Positions 16,760-29,849 of a stretch of 64,000 nucleotides of DNA are shown here, one piece after another. Every line of letters begins with the position of its first letter. The stretch's first letter is position 1. Source of the stretch: Saccharothrix sp. ALI-22-I (lineage in GTDB: Bacteria > Actinomycetota > Actinomycetes > Mycobacteriales > Pseudonocardiaceae); contig NZ_MTQP01000066.1 of NCBI RefSeq assembly GCF_001984175.1, positions 434,001-498,000 of the forward strand, written 5' to 3'. The notes under the pieces are model-generated. The model searched no databases. It had not been told where the DNA came from and was given only the letters and a program-made list of their open reading frames with translations. The translations under genes were made by a program, and so were the position numbers.

Positions 16760-19700
16760 CATCGGAGGTCCCTCGCGGGGCGCGGCCCAGACGGAGGGTG
16801 AGCACCTGGAAGGGGCGCAACGAGATCACACCGCCCGACAACGCCGACGCGTCGTCCGGCACGGGCCGTTCGAGGAGGTCCACGACCTCAGTCGTGGTGA
16901 CCGGGAAACCGGTGCTCAACCTCGCGGTGGCCCTGCCGCCCAGCGCTTCGTACAGCCGGACGATGACGTCACCGGACCGGTCGTCGGCGAGTTTGACCGC
17001 CTCGACCACGACCGCCGGACTGTCGACGTTCACCAGCGCGGCGGGCGGTTGCGCGGCCGAATAGGCCACCCGCAGGGGCAGGTTCAGGGAGTACCCCTCG
17101 GCGACGGCGTCGGCGACGGACGCCGCGGGCAGCAGCGAGTAGGTGAACCGGTGCATCCCCTGGTCGGCGTGCGGATCGGGGCTGTGCGGCGCCCGGACCA
17201 GGCTCAGCCGCACCGTGGTGGTGGTGCCGCCGTCGTCCCGGCTGCCGCGCGCGATGTCGTGGCCGTAGGTGGAGTCGTTGAGCACGGCCACGCCGTAGCC
17301 GGGCTCGGCGACGTGCACCCAGCGGTGCGCGTAGACCTCGAACCGGGCCGCGTCCCAGCTGGTGTTGGTGTGGGTGGACCGGTGGACGTGGCCGAACTGG
17401 ATCTCGGCCGAGGACCGGTCGGCGTGCACGTCGATCGGGAACGCGGCCTTGAGGATCTTCTCCGACTCGTGCCAATCGATCTCGGTCTCGATGTCGACGC
17501 GCAGGCTGCCCGCCCGCACCCGGATCGTCTGGGTGATCCGCGAGGCGCCGAACGACCGCTCCACCCGGATCGCACCGACGAGCGGGCCGTCCTCCACCAC
17601 GCTGATGGAGTCCACTCCGGTCAGGTCGACGTGCCGGTGCCGGTAGTGCGCGTCGATGTCCCAGGCGTCCCAGTGGTTCGGGTGGTCCGGGTGCAGTTGC
17701 AGCAGGTTGCCCGGCCGGCCGGGGGCGAGCACCTCGCGGCCGGACGTGAGGTCGCGGACCGAGCTGAACAGGCCGTGGTCGTCGAACTCGACCCGGACCA
17801 GCCCGTTGTCCAGGACCCGGTCGGAGACGACCACCTCGCGGTGCGGGGTCAACGACGGCACCCCGAGGGACGCGATGCCCAACGCCGGCACCTCGGTGTG
17901 CACCGCAACCTCACCGCCGCCCAACGGCTGGATCAGACGCTCGGCGACTCCGCGCGCCGACGTCACCACTTCCGCACGTGGTCGCGGGCCGGCGTTGAAG
18001 GTCCACGCGACCGCGTCGGGAGCCGAGGCGTCACCGGTCAACGCGCCGATCGCGGCACCGATGATCTCTTCGAGCTCAACCTTCACCCGCGCGTAGGTGG
18101 CCTCGGCCTCCTGGTGCACCCAGGCGATCGAGCTGCCGGGGAGGATGTCGTGGAACTGCTGGAGCAACACGGTCTTCCACAACCGGTCCAGCTTGTCGTA
18201 CGGGTACTCGAACCCGGCGTGGGTGGCCGCCGTAGCCGCCCAGAGCTCGGCCTCCCGCAACAGGTGCTCGCTGCGGCGGTTGCCCGCCTTGGTCCGCGAC
18301 TGGGTGGTGAAGGTGGCGCGGTGCAGCTCCAGGTACAGCTCACCGGACCACACCGGCGCGTCCGGGTACTCGGCGAGGGCGGCGCGGAAGAACTCGGCGG
18401 GCGGCTCGATCACCACCTTCGGCGAACCCTCCAGGTCACGCAGCCGGCGCGCGCGTTCCATCATCTCCCTGGTCGGGCCGCCCCCACCGTCGCCGTGGCC
18501 GAACGGGACCAGCGACCGCGTCCCGCGCCCCTTCTCGGCGAAGTTGCGCACCGCGTGCGCCAGCTCCTCGCCGGAGAACGTGGCGTTGTAGGTGTCCACC
18601 GGCGGGAAGTGGGTGAAGACCCGCGTCCCGTCGATGCCCTCCCACCAGAACGTGTGGTGCGGCAGCTTGTTCGTCTGGTTCCAGGACAGCTTCTGGGTCA
18701 GGAACCACTGCATCCCGGCCAGCTTGGCCAGCTGCGGGAACGCGGCGGTGTAGCCGAAGGAGTCCGGCAGCCAGACGCCGTCGCACTCCACGCCGAACTC
18801 GTCGAGGAAGAACCTCTTGCCGTGGACCAGCTGCCGCGCCAGCGCCTCCCCACCGGGCAGGTTCGCGTCGGACTCGACCCACATGCCACCGACCGGAATC
18901 CACTGGCCCGCCTTGATGGCGTCGGAGATCCGCTGGAAGATCGCGGGGTGGTTCTGCTTGACCCAGGCGTACTGCTGGGCCTGCGAGCAGGCGAAGACGA
19001 ACTCGGGGTACTCGGTGGCCAGCGCGGTGACGTTGGCGAAGGTCCTGGACGTCTTGCGGATCGTCTCCCGGATCGGCCACAGCCACGCGCTGTCGATGTG
19101 CGCGTGCCCCACCGCGGACAGCGTGTGCGCGCTGGCGTGCGCGGGCCGGGACAGCACGTCGGTCAGCTCGGCGCGGGCGGCCGACGCGGTGCCGGAGACG
19201 TCGGGGTTGTCCAGGGCGTCGAGCGAACGCTCCAACGCCCGCAGGATCTCGTGCCGGCGCGGGTCGGTGACGGCGAGTTCGGCCATCAGCTCGCCGAGCA
19301 CTTCCATGTCGATGGCCAGGTGCCAGACTTCCTCGTCCAGCACGGCGAGGTCGGCGCGCGCCAGCCGGTACAACGGCTCGTCGCCCGCGGTGGCCTTGTC
19401 CCCCAACGGGGTCGGGATGAAGTCGTTGGCGAGGATGTCCGGGTTCGCCGCGGCCTCCACCAGGAACGCGACCTGTTCGCCGCCCTCGCAGGGGTTCGCC
19501 ACCGGCACGTGCTGGTTGCGCGGGGCGACGCCCTTGACCGGCTGCCCGTCGAGGTCGTAGACGAGCGCTTCGGCCTGGTTGCCCGGCCAGTCCCCGATGA
19601 AGCCGAGGTCGATGACGGCCTCCACCCGCCGTCCGGCCCAGTCCGCGGGCACCGTCCCGCGCAGCCGGAACCAGCTGGTCGACCAGGGCGGACCCCAGCG

Positions 19701-19880
19701 TTGACCGACCTCGAACGGCCCGTAGTCGGCGGCGAGCGCGGCGCCCACCGGCACCGGCTCGTCCGGCACGTGCCAGACCTCCACCTGCAACGGCACCGAT
19801 GCCTTGTACTTCGCCGGTCGGATTCGCTGGCTCAGCGCCCGCTGAAGCCTCTCCTCGACCATGCGGCGGTCGTCGTGCAC
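16752..19880 (-). CDS. Alpha-mannosidase (GH38)
   Basis: A 1042-residue cytoplasmic class II alpha-mannosidase (no signal peptide). An N-terminal beta-domain (1-240) precedes the GH38 barrel. The Zn-binding pair His261/Asp263 lies in AVGHAHIDSAWLWP and the nucleophile Asp373 in VWLPDSFGY. The helical bundle contains LLQQFHDILPGSSI, and the C-terminal beta-sandwich domains follow to 1042. It releases non-reducing alpha-mannose from imported oligosaccharides. GTG at 19880 follows TAGGAGG. It lies downstream of the GH4 gene on the same strand (105 bases, holding a direct repeat) and its stop overlaps the start of the GH29 remnant, so a GH4-GH38-GH29 operon is likely. Confidence 0.95.
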   Translation of the reverse strand: MHDDRRMVEERLQRALSQRIRPAKYKASVPLQVEVWHVPDEPVPVGAALAADYGPFEVGQRWGPPWSTSWFRLRGTVPADWAGRRVEAVIDLGFIGDWPGNQAEALVYDLDGQPVKGVAPRNQHVPVANPCEGGEQVAFLVEAAANPDILANDFIPTPLGDKATAGDEPLYRLARADLAVLDEEVWHLAIDMEVLGELMAELAVTDPRRHEILRALERSLDALDNPDVSGTASAARAELTDVLSRPAHASAHTLSAVGHAHIDSAWLWPIRETIRKTSRTFANVTALATEYPEFVFACSQAQQYAWVKQNHPAIFQRISDAIKAGQWIPVGGMWVESDANLPGGEALARQLVHGKRFFLDEFGVECDGVWLPDSFGYTAAFPQLAKLAGMQWFLTQKLSWNQTNKLPHHTFWWEGIDGTRVFTHFPPVDTYNATFSGEELAHAVRNFAEKGRGTRSLVPFGHGDGGGGPTREMMERARRLRDLEGSPKVVIEPPAEFFRAALAEYPDAPVWSGELYLELHRATFTTQSRTKAGNRRSEHLLREAELWAATAATHAGFEYPYDKLDRLWKTVLLQQFHDILPGSSIAWVHQEAEATYARVKVELEEIIGAAIGALTGDASAPDAVAWTFNAGPRPRAEVVTSARGVAERLIQPLGGGEVAVHTEVPALGIASLGVPSLTPHREVVVSDRVLDNGLVRVEFDDHGLFSSVRDLTSGREVLAPGRPGNLLQLHPDHPNHWDAWDIDAHYRHRHVDLTGVDSISVVEDGPLVGAIRVERSFGASRITQTIRVRAGSLRVDIETEIDWHESEKILKAAFPIDVHADRSSAEIQFGHVHRSTHTNTSWDAARFEVYAHRWVHVAEPGYGVAVLNDSTYGHDIARGSRDDGGTTTTVRLSLVRAPHSPDPHADQGMHRFTYSLLPAASVADAVAEGYSLNLPLRVAYSAAQPPAALVNVDSPAVVVEAVKLADDRSGDVIVRLYEALGGRATARLSTGFPVTTTEVVDLLERPVPDDASALSGGVISLRPFQVLTLRLGRAPRGTSDDD

Positions 19881-19908
19881 GCCAACCTCCTACCGAGCCT
19901 GCGAAGCA

Positions 19909-19960
19909 GTGCCGTTCACAAGCGTGCTGTCCACCAACGTGCCGTTCACAAGCGTGCTGT
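19909..19960 (-). repeat. 22-bp exact direct repeat, 30-bp period, between GH4 and GH38 genes
   Basis: The same 22 bases occur at 19909-19930 and 19939-19960 (core GCCGTTCACAAGCGTG), separated by 8 bases. They lie in the gap between the GH4 stop and the GH38 start. The repeat could bind a regulator or affect mRNA processing; nothing more can be said. Confidence 0.7.
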
Positions 19961-19985
19961 TCGAGAGCGGTGCGTCCACGCGGGT

Positions 19986-21329
19986 TCAGGCCCGCAGGTA
20001 CGCCAGTTGCGGGATGTGCCGCTGGTAGCCGTCCAGGAGCCGGCGGGCGACGTTGACCGAGTCGACCAGCGGGTGCAGGGCCAGCGCCTTGAGGGCCGTG
20101 GCACGGGATCCGCCGACCGCGGCCTCGATCACCGCCCGATCGACCGCCTTGACGCCGCACACGAGCCCTCGCGCGTGCTCGGGCAGTTGGTCGATCACGA
20201 CCGGGCGCGCGCCGGCCGAGTCGACGACGCATGGCACCTCGACCACCGCGTCCGCGTCGAGGATGTCCAGCGTCGAGCGGTTGCGCACGTTGAGGATCAG
20301 GGTCGTCCGCTCATCATGGGCGATGGCTCGCATGAGCGCGAGTGCCACCTTTTCGTAGCCGCCCGACTCCAGATCGCTCGCGTCACGGCTGCCGACGCCG
20401 GCCATCGCGCGGTTGTCCGCGCCGTAGGTCTCTTCCCGTTCGAGGCGGGCGGATTCCCAGATGTCCAGCGCCGAACCGGGGTCGCGCCGCACGGAGTCGT
20501 AGAAGCGGTCCTGCTGGTCGGCCAGGACCGCGCCGCGGGTCTTGGCCGCGTCCCGCGCGACCGAGACCGCGTCCCTGGTGAAGTAGTAGTACTGCAGGTA
20601 CTCGTTCGGGATCGCGCCGAGGGTTTGCAGCCACTCCGCGCCGAACATCCTGCCCTCCTCGAAGGAGACCAGGCCGTCCGGATCGGCCATCAGCCGCGGC
20701 AGGATGTCACGCCCGTTGACGTGCACGCCGCGCAGCCAGCCGAGGTGGTTGAGGCCCGCGTAGTCGAACCACGCGTCGGCCGGGTCGATCCCGAGCGCGT
20801 GCGCGACCCGACGGCCCAGCCCCACCGGCGAGTCGCAGATGCCGATGACCCGGTCACCCAGGTGGCGGGACATCGCCTCGGTCACCATCCCGGCGGGGTT
20901 GGTGAAGTTGATGACCCACGCGTCGGGGGCGATGGCGGCGATCCGCTGCGCGATCCGCACCGCCACCGGCACGGTGCGCAGACCGTAGGCGACTCCGCCG
21001 GCACCCGTCGTCTCCTGCCCCAGGACGCCCTCGTCCAGCGCGACCCGTTCGTCGATCACGCGGCCCTCCAGGCCGCCGACCCGGATGGCCGAGAAGACGA
21101 AGTCCGCGCCCCTGATCGCCTCGTCCAGGTCGGTCGTGGCGGTGATCCGCGGCGGGTCGGGCACCCCCTTCTCCTGCTGGGCCAGGACGTGGCCGATGGC
21201 CGCGAGACGGGCGGGGTCGAGGTCGTGCAGCACGAGTTCGGTGATCCGGCCGGGCGCGCGGTCGGCCAGCAGTGCCCGGTGCACCAGTGGAACGCGGAAT
21301 CCGCCGCCACCGAGAATCGCAAGCCTCAT
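19986..21329 (-). CDS. NAD-dependent glycosidase of family GH4 (6-phospho-beta-glucosidase-like)
   Basis: A 447-residue cytoplasmic hydrolase using NAD+ and Mn2+ through an oxidation-elimination mechanism. The N-terminal Rossmann fold reads RLAILGGGGFRVPL. Family motifs include INFTNPAGMVTEA, GICDSPVGL (metal-binding Cys) and NHLGWLRGV (metal-binding His region). Related enzymes mostly act on 6-phosphosugars, but no phosphotransferase system is encoded here. The substrate could instead be phosphorylated by the nearby PfkB kinase, or the enzyme may accept unphosphorylated glycosides. The ATG at 21329 was chosen because GGGAG precedes it by five bases; an ATG 12 bases upstream lacks such a site. 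It is the first gene of the leftward GH4-GH38 group. Confidence 0.9.
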   Translation of the reverse strand: MRLAILGGGGFRVPLVHRALLADRAPGRITELVLHDLDPARLAAIGHVLAQQEKGVPDPPRITATTDLDEAIRGADFVFSAIRVGGLEGRVIDERVALDEGVLGQETTGAGGVAYGLRTVPVAVRIAQRIAAIAPDAWVINFTNPAGMVTEAMSRHLGDRVIGICDSPVGLGRRVAHALGIDPADAWFDYAGLNHLGWLRGVHVNGRDILPRLMADPDGLVSFEEGRMFGAEWLQTLGAIPNEYLQYYYFTRDAVSVARDAAKTRGAVLADQQDRFYDSVRRDPGSALDIWESARLEREETYGADNRAMAGVGSRDASDLESGGYEKVALALMRAIAHDERTTLILNVRNRSTLDILDADAVVEVPCVVDSAGARPVVIDQLPEHARGLVCGVKAVDRAVIEAAVGGSRATALKALALHPLVDSVNVARRLLDGYQRHIPQLAYLRA

Positions 21330-21447
21330 CGGAGCTCCCATCGGCTCGCGGGTCGGGCGGATCGGGCGGGTCGGCCGAGTCGATCAGGTCGGCCCGGCCG
21401 GTCTCGGGCGTGGCGGCGGTGCGTGGCCGCGGTGGGAGGCTGGGTGG

Positions 21448-22227
21448 TCAAACCTCGATCACCTCGACGTCCGCCTCGCGCAGCGCCGCGGACGTCGGTT
21501 CGTCCGCCGGCGCGTTGGTGATCACCACGTCCAGGTCCTCCGGGCCGCACACCCTGGCGATGCCGCTGCCGGGGAACTTGCCGATGTCGGCGAGCAGCAC
21601 GACCTGGTCGGCGGCCTTCAGCATGGCCCGTTTGAGGGGCACCTCGACCGCGGTGGTGTCCATGACGTGTCCGCCTGGCCGCACGCCGCTGGTGCCGAGG
21701 AACAGCCGGTCGGCGTGGACCTGGCGCAGGTTGTCCTCGGTCAGGAAGCCGACCAGCGAGTGGTAGCTGCGCCGCAGGACACCGCCCAGCAGCACGATCT
21801 GCACCTCCTGGTCGTCCTTCAACTCCTCGTACACCATGAGGTTGCTGGTGATCACGGTGAGCGAACGGCCGTGCAGCTTGCGCGCCAAGCGGTGCGCGGT
21901 GGTGCCGATGTCCAACAGGATCGCCTCGCCGTCCTTGATCAGCTCGGCGGCGCGTTCGGCGATCGCGTCCTTCTCCTCCATGCGGACCATCGCGACCTCG
22001 GCGAACGGGTCGTCGGTGTCCGCGGCGGACACCGCCCCGCCGTACACCCTGGTCAGCCGCCCCTCCCGGTCGAGCTGGACGAGGTCGCGCCGGATGGTCG
22101 CCTGGCTGACGCCGAGCCGCTCGGCCAGGACCTGCACGCCGGCGGGCCCCTCGGCCTGCAGCGTGCGCAAGATCAGCTCATGACGTCGCTGGGGTAGCAC
22201 GGCGCTGACAGTAACAAAGTCGCTCAT
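21448..22227 (-). CDS. DeoR-family sugar-responsive transcriptional regulator
   Basis: A repressor of about 259 residues. The DeoR winged helix reads LPQRRHELILRTLQ...VLAERLGVSQATIRRDLVQLD (about 10-60), followed by the phosphosugar-sensing DeoRC domain with LDIGTTAHRLARKL, VITSNL, LLGGVLRR and FLGTSGV. It stands between the leftward glycosidase operon and the divergent PfkB/ABC importer operon and probably controls both in response to a sugar phosphate. I start it at the ATG at 22227; no ribosome site is seen before this or the alternative GTG at 22200, so the mRNA may be leaderless. An inverted repeat at 22253-22278 lies just upstream. Confidence 0.9.
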   Translation of the reverse strand: MSDFVTVSAVLPQRRHELILRTLQAEGPAGVQVLAERLGVSQATIRRDLVQLDREGRLTRVYGGAVSAADTDDPFAEVAMVRMEEKDAIAERAAELIKDGEAILLDIGTTAHRLARKLHGRSLTVITSNLMVYEELKDDQEVQIVLLGGVLRRSYHSLVGFLTEDNLRQVHADRLFLGTSGVRPGGHVMDTTAVEVPLKRAMLKAADQVVLLADIGKFPGSGIARVCGPEDLDVVITNAPADEPTSAALREADVEVIEV

Positions 22228-22252
22228 GTTGTGCACGAGTTTGATTCGTTGC

Positions 22253-22278
22253 TGAGCGACTATTGCCAAATCCGCTCA
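22253..22278. promoter_or_regulatory. Candidate operator in the deoR / PfkB divergent region
   Basis: An inverted repeat TGAGCG...CGCTCA with 14 bases between its 6-base arms, 26 bases upstream of the deoR start and 127 bases upstream of the kinase start. It is the clearest symmetric element in this spacer. Binding by the DeoR protein is inferred. Confidence 0.4.
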
Positions 22279-22404
22279 GGGCGCGCACGATTTTGCGCAA
22301 TCTGCCCCGCCTGGGGGATCGCGGACGCAGATCACGGCCACAGCCAACGTCGGGGCCGTCCGCCACAGGAGCGGTCGGACGCACCGGCAAGGAAGGACAG
22401 GCGC

Positions 22405-23595
22405 GTGTCAGAGCAGGCGATCCCGGCGACCCGACTCGATCGCGGGACGGTCCGGGGGTCGTGGGACGAACGGCCACCGGACGCCCCCGGAGGGCACCCG
22501 GTCCACGCTCCGCCGGCCGCCATGCCCACGGCCGGGGGACAGGCCCTCGGCGGAGCCGGGAACCAGGTCGACGTCTTCCTGTCCGGCCTGCTCTTCTTCG
22601 ACATCGTCTTCGCCGGGCTCGACCGGCCGCCGACCCCCGGCACCGAGGTGTGGACGCGCGCCACCGGTTCCGGTCCCGGCGGCATCGCCAACTTCGCGGT
22701 GGCGCTGAGCCGGTTCGGTCTGCGCACGTCGCTGGCCGCGGCCTTCGGTGACGACTTCTACGGCGAGTACTGCCGGCAGGCGCTGGCCCACACCGAAGGG
22801 GTGGACCTCACCTGGTCGAGGCGTTTCCCGGGCTGGGCGACTCCGGTGACCGCGTCGCTGGCCTACGACGGCGACCGCGCCCTGGTGACGTGCGGCGACG
22901 AGCCGCCGATGAGCGCGGACGAGATGATCGGCGAACCGCCGCGCAGCCGTGCCGCGATCGTGCACATCGGACCGGAACCCACCCGGTGGCTCGACCGCGC
23001 CCGTGCCGAGGGCAGCCTGGTCTTCGCCGACGTGGGGTGGGACCCGTCGCAGGAGTGGGCGACGGCGATCCTGGACCAGGTCGCGCTGTGCCACGCCTTC
23101 ATGCCCAACGAGGGCGAGGCCATGAGCTACACCCGCACCGACACCCCGTCCGCCGCCCTGGCGGAACTCGGCGACCTGGTGCCGCTCGCGGTCATCACGC
23201 GCGGCGGTGACGGCGCGTTGGGCGTGGACGCCACCACCGGCGAGACCGCGTCGGTCCCCGGCCTCCCGATCGACGTCGTGGACCCCACCGGTGCCGGTGA
23301 CGTGTTCGGGGCCGGCCTGGTCACCGCCACGCTCGCCGGCTGGCCGCTCGTCGAACGACTCCGGTTCGCCAACCTCGCGGCGGCGCTTTCGGTCCAACGC
23401 GTCGGCGGCGCACCCGCGGCCCCCGGCTGGACCGGCATCTCGCGCTGGTGGCAGACCACCCGCGCCGGACACGACCTCGACCTCCGCCGCGACTACGCCT
23501 TCTTGGACCGCGTCATCCCCGACGACGTCGAGGAGCGGTCCAGCCGGACACCCCGAACCGGCGAAGTCCTCCGAACCAACGACGTCCCCTCCTGA
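22405..23595 (+). CDS. PfkB-family carbohydrate kinase
   Basis: A sugar kinase of 396 residues in the ribokinase superfamily. After a roughly 50-residue unstructured N-terminus, the fold begins QVDVFLSGLLFFDIVF. The substrate signature GPGGIANFAVALSRFG is followed by the C-terminal PfkB signature DPTGAGDVFGAGLVTA, with catalytic Asp in GAGD. It phosphorylates a sugar or nucleoside in the cytoplasm; its place ahead of an ABC sugar importer and next to a GH4 enzyme suggests it handles the monosaccharide or disaccharide brought in. GTG at 22405 follows GGAAGGA. It is divergent from deoR and probably under its control. The importer genes follow after 117 bases. Confidence 0.9.
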   Translation: MSEQAIPATRLDRGTVRGSWDERPPDAPGGHPVHAPPAAMPTAGGQALGGAGNQVDVFLSGLLFFDIVFAGLDRPPTPGTEVWTRATGSGPGGIANFAVALSRFGLRTSLAAAFGDDFYGEYCRQALAHTEGVDLTWSRRFPGWATPVTASLAYDGDRALVTCGDEPPMSADEMIGEPPRSRAAIVHIGPEPTRWLDRARAEGSLVFADVGWDPSQEWATAILDQVALCHAFMPNEGEAMSYTRTDTPSAALAELGDLVPLAVITRGGDGALGVDATTGETASVPGLPIDVVDPTGAGDVFGAGLVTATLAGWPLVERLRFANLAAALSVQRVGGAPAAPGWTGISRWWQTTRAGHDLDLRRDYAFLDRVIPDDVEERSSRTPRTGEVLRTNDVPS

Positions 23596-23712
23596 ACTGG
23601 TCCCCTCCTGAACTGACGGCCTCGCGGCCACACCGCGTCCCGATCGATCTGACGGTTTGTCGTCAGCCGGGCGCGACACCGATCACGCTCCCCCCTTGAA
23701 GGGTAGGAACAG

Positions 23713-25005
23713 ATGGAACTGTCCCGGCGGCGAATCCTGCGGCTCGGCATGCTCGGCATGGCGGGCGCGGCACTGGGCGGCACGGCCTCCTGCTCGACCT
23801 CGGCGTCCGGCGGCTCCAGCGCCGGTGGCAACGCCCTGGACCTGTGGTACTGGGCGGACGGGCTGAGCAAGAAGGTCGTCGACGAGGCGATCACGCGCTT
23901 CACCGAGGTGGAGCTCAAGCCGCAGCAGATCGGTGGCAACTTCAAGGAGAAGCTGGTCACCACGATGTCCAGCGGTGGCGAGTTCATCCCCGACATCACC
24001 GGGATCAAGGGTGAGGACTTCGCCTCGTTCACGCCGCAGTCCGACCGGTTCCTCAACCTGCTCGACCTGGGCGCGGGCAGCATCGCCGACCAGTACCTGC
24101 CCTGGAAGTGGAAGAAGGGCATGACCAAGGACGGCAAGCTGATCGGCTTCCCGATCGACATCGGGCCGACCGCGATGTTCTACCGCAGGGACGTCTTCGC
24201 CGAGGCCGGACTGCCCTCCGAGCCCGCCGCCGTGGCCGCGCAGATGTCCACTTGGGAGGACTACTTCGCGGCGGGCGTGGAGCTGAAGAAGGCCCGCGCC
24301 GACGCGTTCATGATCTCGGAGACCTGGGCGGTGTTCAACCTGATCGTCGGGCAGGGCACGGCCCGCTACGTGGACGAGAACGAGCGCTTCATCGGCGACC
24401 AGGACCACATCCGCCGGGCCTGGGACCTGGCGACCAGCACCATCGCGCTCGGCATCAACGCCAAGAGCCAGGCCAACACGCCGGACTGGAACGCGGGCCT
24501 CACCAGCGGCTCGTTGTCCACCCTGACCGGCGCCGCCTGGGCCGCCATCGACATCAAGTCGGCCGCGGCGGGCACCGCGGGCAAGTGGGGCGTGGCGGCC
24601 GGACCGGGCGGGGCGGCCAACATCGGCGGCTCGTTCCTGGCCATCCCGAAGGAGTGCGCCAAGCCGGACGTGGCGTTCAAGATCATCAGCTGGATCCTCT
24701 CCCCGGAGAACCAGGCCCGCGGCTTCACCGACTCGGCGCTGTTCCCCTCCACCCCCGCGACGTACACGGCGCCCGCGCTGACCGCGCCCGACCCGTTCTT
24801 CGGCGGGCAGATCACCACCGAGGTCTTCGGGCCGTCCGCGGAGAAGATCCCGGTCCAGTACGAGAGCCCCAACGACCAGGCGGTCTCGGCGCCGTTCCAG
24901 ACGGAGTTGACCAACGTGGAGTCCAGCGGGAAGGACCCGAACGCCGCGTGGGCCGACGCCGTCGCCGAGGCCAAGAAAATCGGCCAGCGCCTCGGGCTGA
25001 GCTGA
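23713..25005 (+). CDS. Sugar ABC transporter substrate-binding lipoprotein
   Basis: A 430-residue extracellular solute receptor (family 1, cluster CUT1). The N-terminus SRRRILRLGMLGMAGAA has a twin-arginine type signal and ends in a lipobox LGGTASC (acylated Cys near residue 27), so the protein is anchored outside the membrane. The body is a typical maltose-binding-like fold (LDLWYWADGLSKKV, GEFIPDITGIKGEDF, FPIDIGPTAMFYRRDVF). The ATG at 23713 follows AAGGGTAGGA. It heads an importer with two permeases and a beta-galactosidase, so the ligand is likely an oligosaccharide with terminal galactose. Confidence 0.93.
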   Translation: MELSRRRILRLGMLGMAGAALGGTASCSTSASGGSSAGGNALDLWYWADGLSKKVVDEAITRFTEVELKPQQIGGNFKEKLVTTMSSGGEFIPDITGIKGEDFASFTPQSDRFLNLLDLGAGSIADQYLPWKWKKGMTKDGKLIGFPIDIGPTAMFYRRDVFAEAGLPSEPAAVAAQMSTWEDYFAAGVELKKARADAFMISETWAVFNLIVGQGTARYVDENERFIGDQDHIRRAWDLATSTIALGINAKSQANTPDWNAGLTSGSLSTLTGAAWAAIDIKSAAAGTAGKWGVAAGPGGAANIGGSFLAIPKECAKPDVAFKIISWILSPENQARGFTDSALFPSTPATYTAPALTAPDPFFGGQITTEVFGPSAEKIPVQYESPNDQAVSAPFQTELTNVESSGKDPNAAWADAVAEAKKIGQRLGLS

Positions 25006-25006
25006 A

Positions 25007-25974
25007 TTGGCGACGTTGCGGGCGGCCAGGCCGGTGCGGAAACCGGCGGTGGACCCGGACACGGATGTTCGTCGTGTCCCGGGTTCCCGCCGGATCCGGT
25101 CGTACTGGCCGCAATACCTGGCGATCTCGCCGTTCTTCCTGATCTTCGCGGTGTTCGGGCTGTTCCCGGTGCTGTTCTCGCTGTACCTGGCGTTCCACCG
25201 GTGGGACGGCTTCGGCGAGATGGAGTTCGTCGGGCTTCAGCAGTTCCGCTACGTGCTGGACGACGGCACGTTCTGGCTGTCCATGCGCAACACGTTCATC
25301 ATCTGGGTCATCTCGACCGTCCCGATGCTGGCCATGGCGCTGGTGATCGCCGCGATGCTGAACTCGACCAAGCGGTTCAGCGCCTTCTACCGAGTCGCCT
25401 ACTTCATCCCCAACATCACCTCGCTGGTCGCGGTGGCGATCTTCTTCGGTGCCGTGTTCAGCACGAACTTCGGGCTCGTCAACGCGGTCCTGCAGGCGGT
25501 GGGCCTGCCGACGGGCCGGTGGCTCACCGACCCGCTCGGCATGAAGATCGCGGTCGCGACCGTGATGACCTGGCAGTGGACCGGCTACAACGCGATCATC
25601 TACCTCGCGGGCATGCAGACGATCCCGTCGGACGTGTACGAGGCGGCGAAGATCGACGGCGCCGGCCCCGTGCAAACCTTCTTCCGCATCACGATCCCCA
25701 TGCTGCGCCCGATCATCCTGTTCACGGTGATCGTCTCGACCGTGAGCGGGTTGCAGAGCTTCACCGAACCCCAGGTCCTGTTCGGCACCAACACCACGCT
25801 GAACCCCAACACCGGCGGCCCCGGTCAGGGCGCCCTGACCATGGTCCTCTACTTCTACCACCAGGCCTTCGACAACCGCGACTTCGGCTACGGCGCCGCG
25901 ATCGCCTGGGTGGTCTTCGCGGTCATCGCGCTCTTCGCGGCCATCAACTGGCGCCTCGTCCAACGGCGTGAGAA

Positions 25975-25978
<4 letters not shown>
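25007..25978 (+). CDS. Sugar ABC transporter permease (MalF-like)
   Basis: A 323-residue inner permease with six membrane helices starting near residue 35 (YLAISPFFLIFAVFGLFPVLF). The cytoplasmic EAA loop is VYEAAKIDGAGPVQTFFRIT, which docks to the ATPase. The start appears to be TTG at 25007, directly after the stop of the binding-protein gene. It works with the next permease. No ATPase gene follows, so the shared ATPase (MsiK-type) must be encoded elsewhere. Confidence 0.93.
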
Positions 25979-29782
<3,804 letters not shown>

Positions 29783-29786
29783 TGGG

Positions 29787-29830
29787 CGATCGTCGGTGCC
29801 ACCGCGCTCGTACGGCGGCACCGACGATCG
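29787..29830. terminator. Hairpin terminator between beta-galactosidase and amine oxidase genes
   Basis: 18-base arms (29787-29804 and 29813-29830) with one mismatch (G-U wobble) and an 8-base loop. It lies between two convergent genes and can stop both. Confidence 0.85.
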
Positions 29831-29849
29831 GTAGCGGGCGTCCGGGCCG

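Noticed and set aside
16731-21521. A nearly 1600-codon open frame on the plus strand
   Set aside because: Shadow of the GH38 and GH4 genes; typical high-GC antisense frame rich in Arg, Val, Gly, His.
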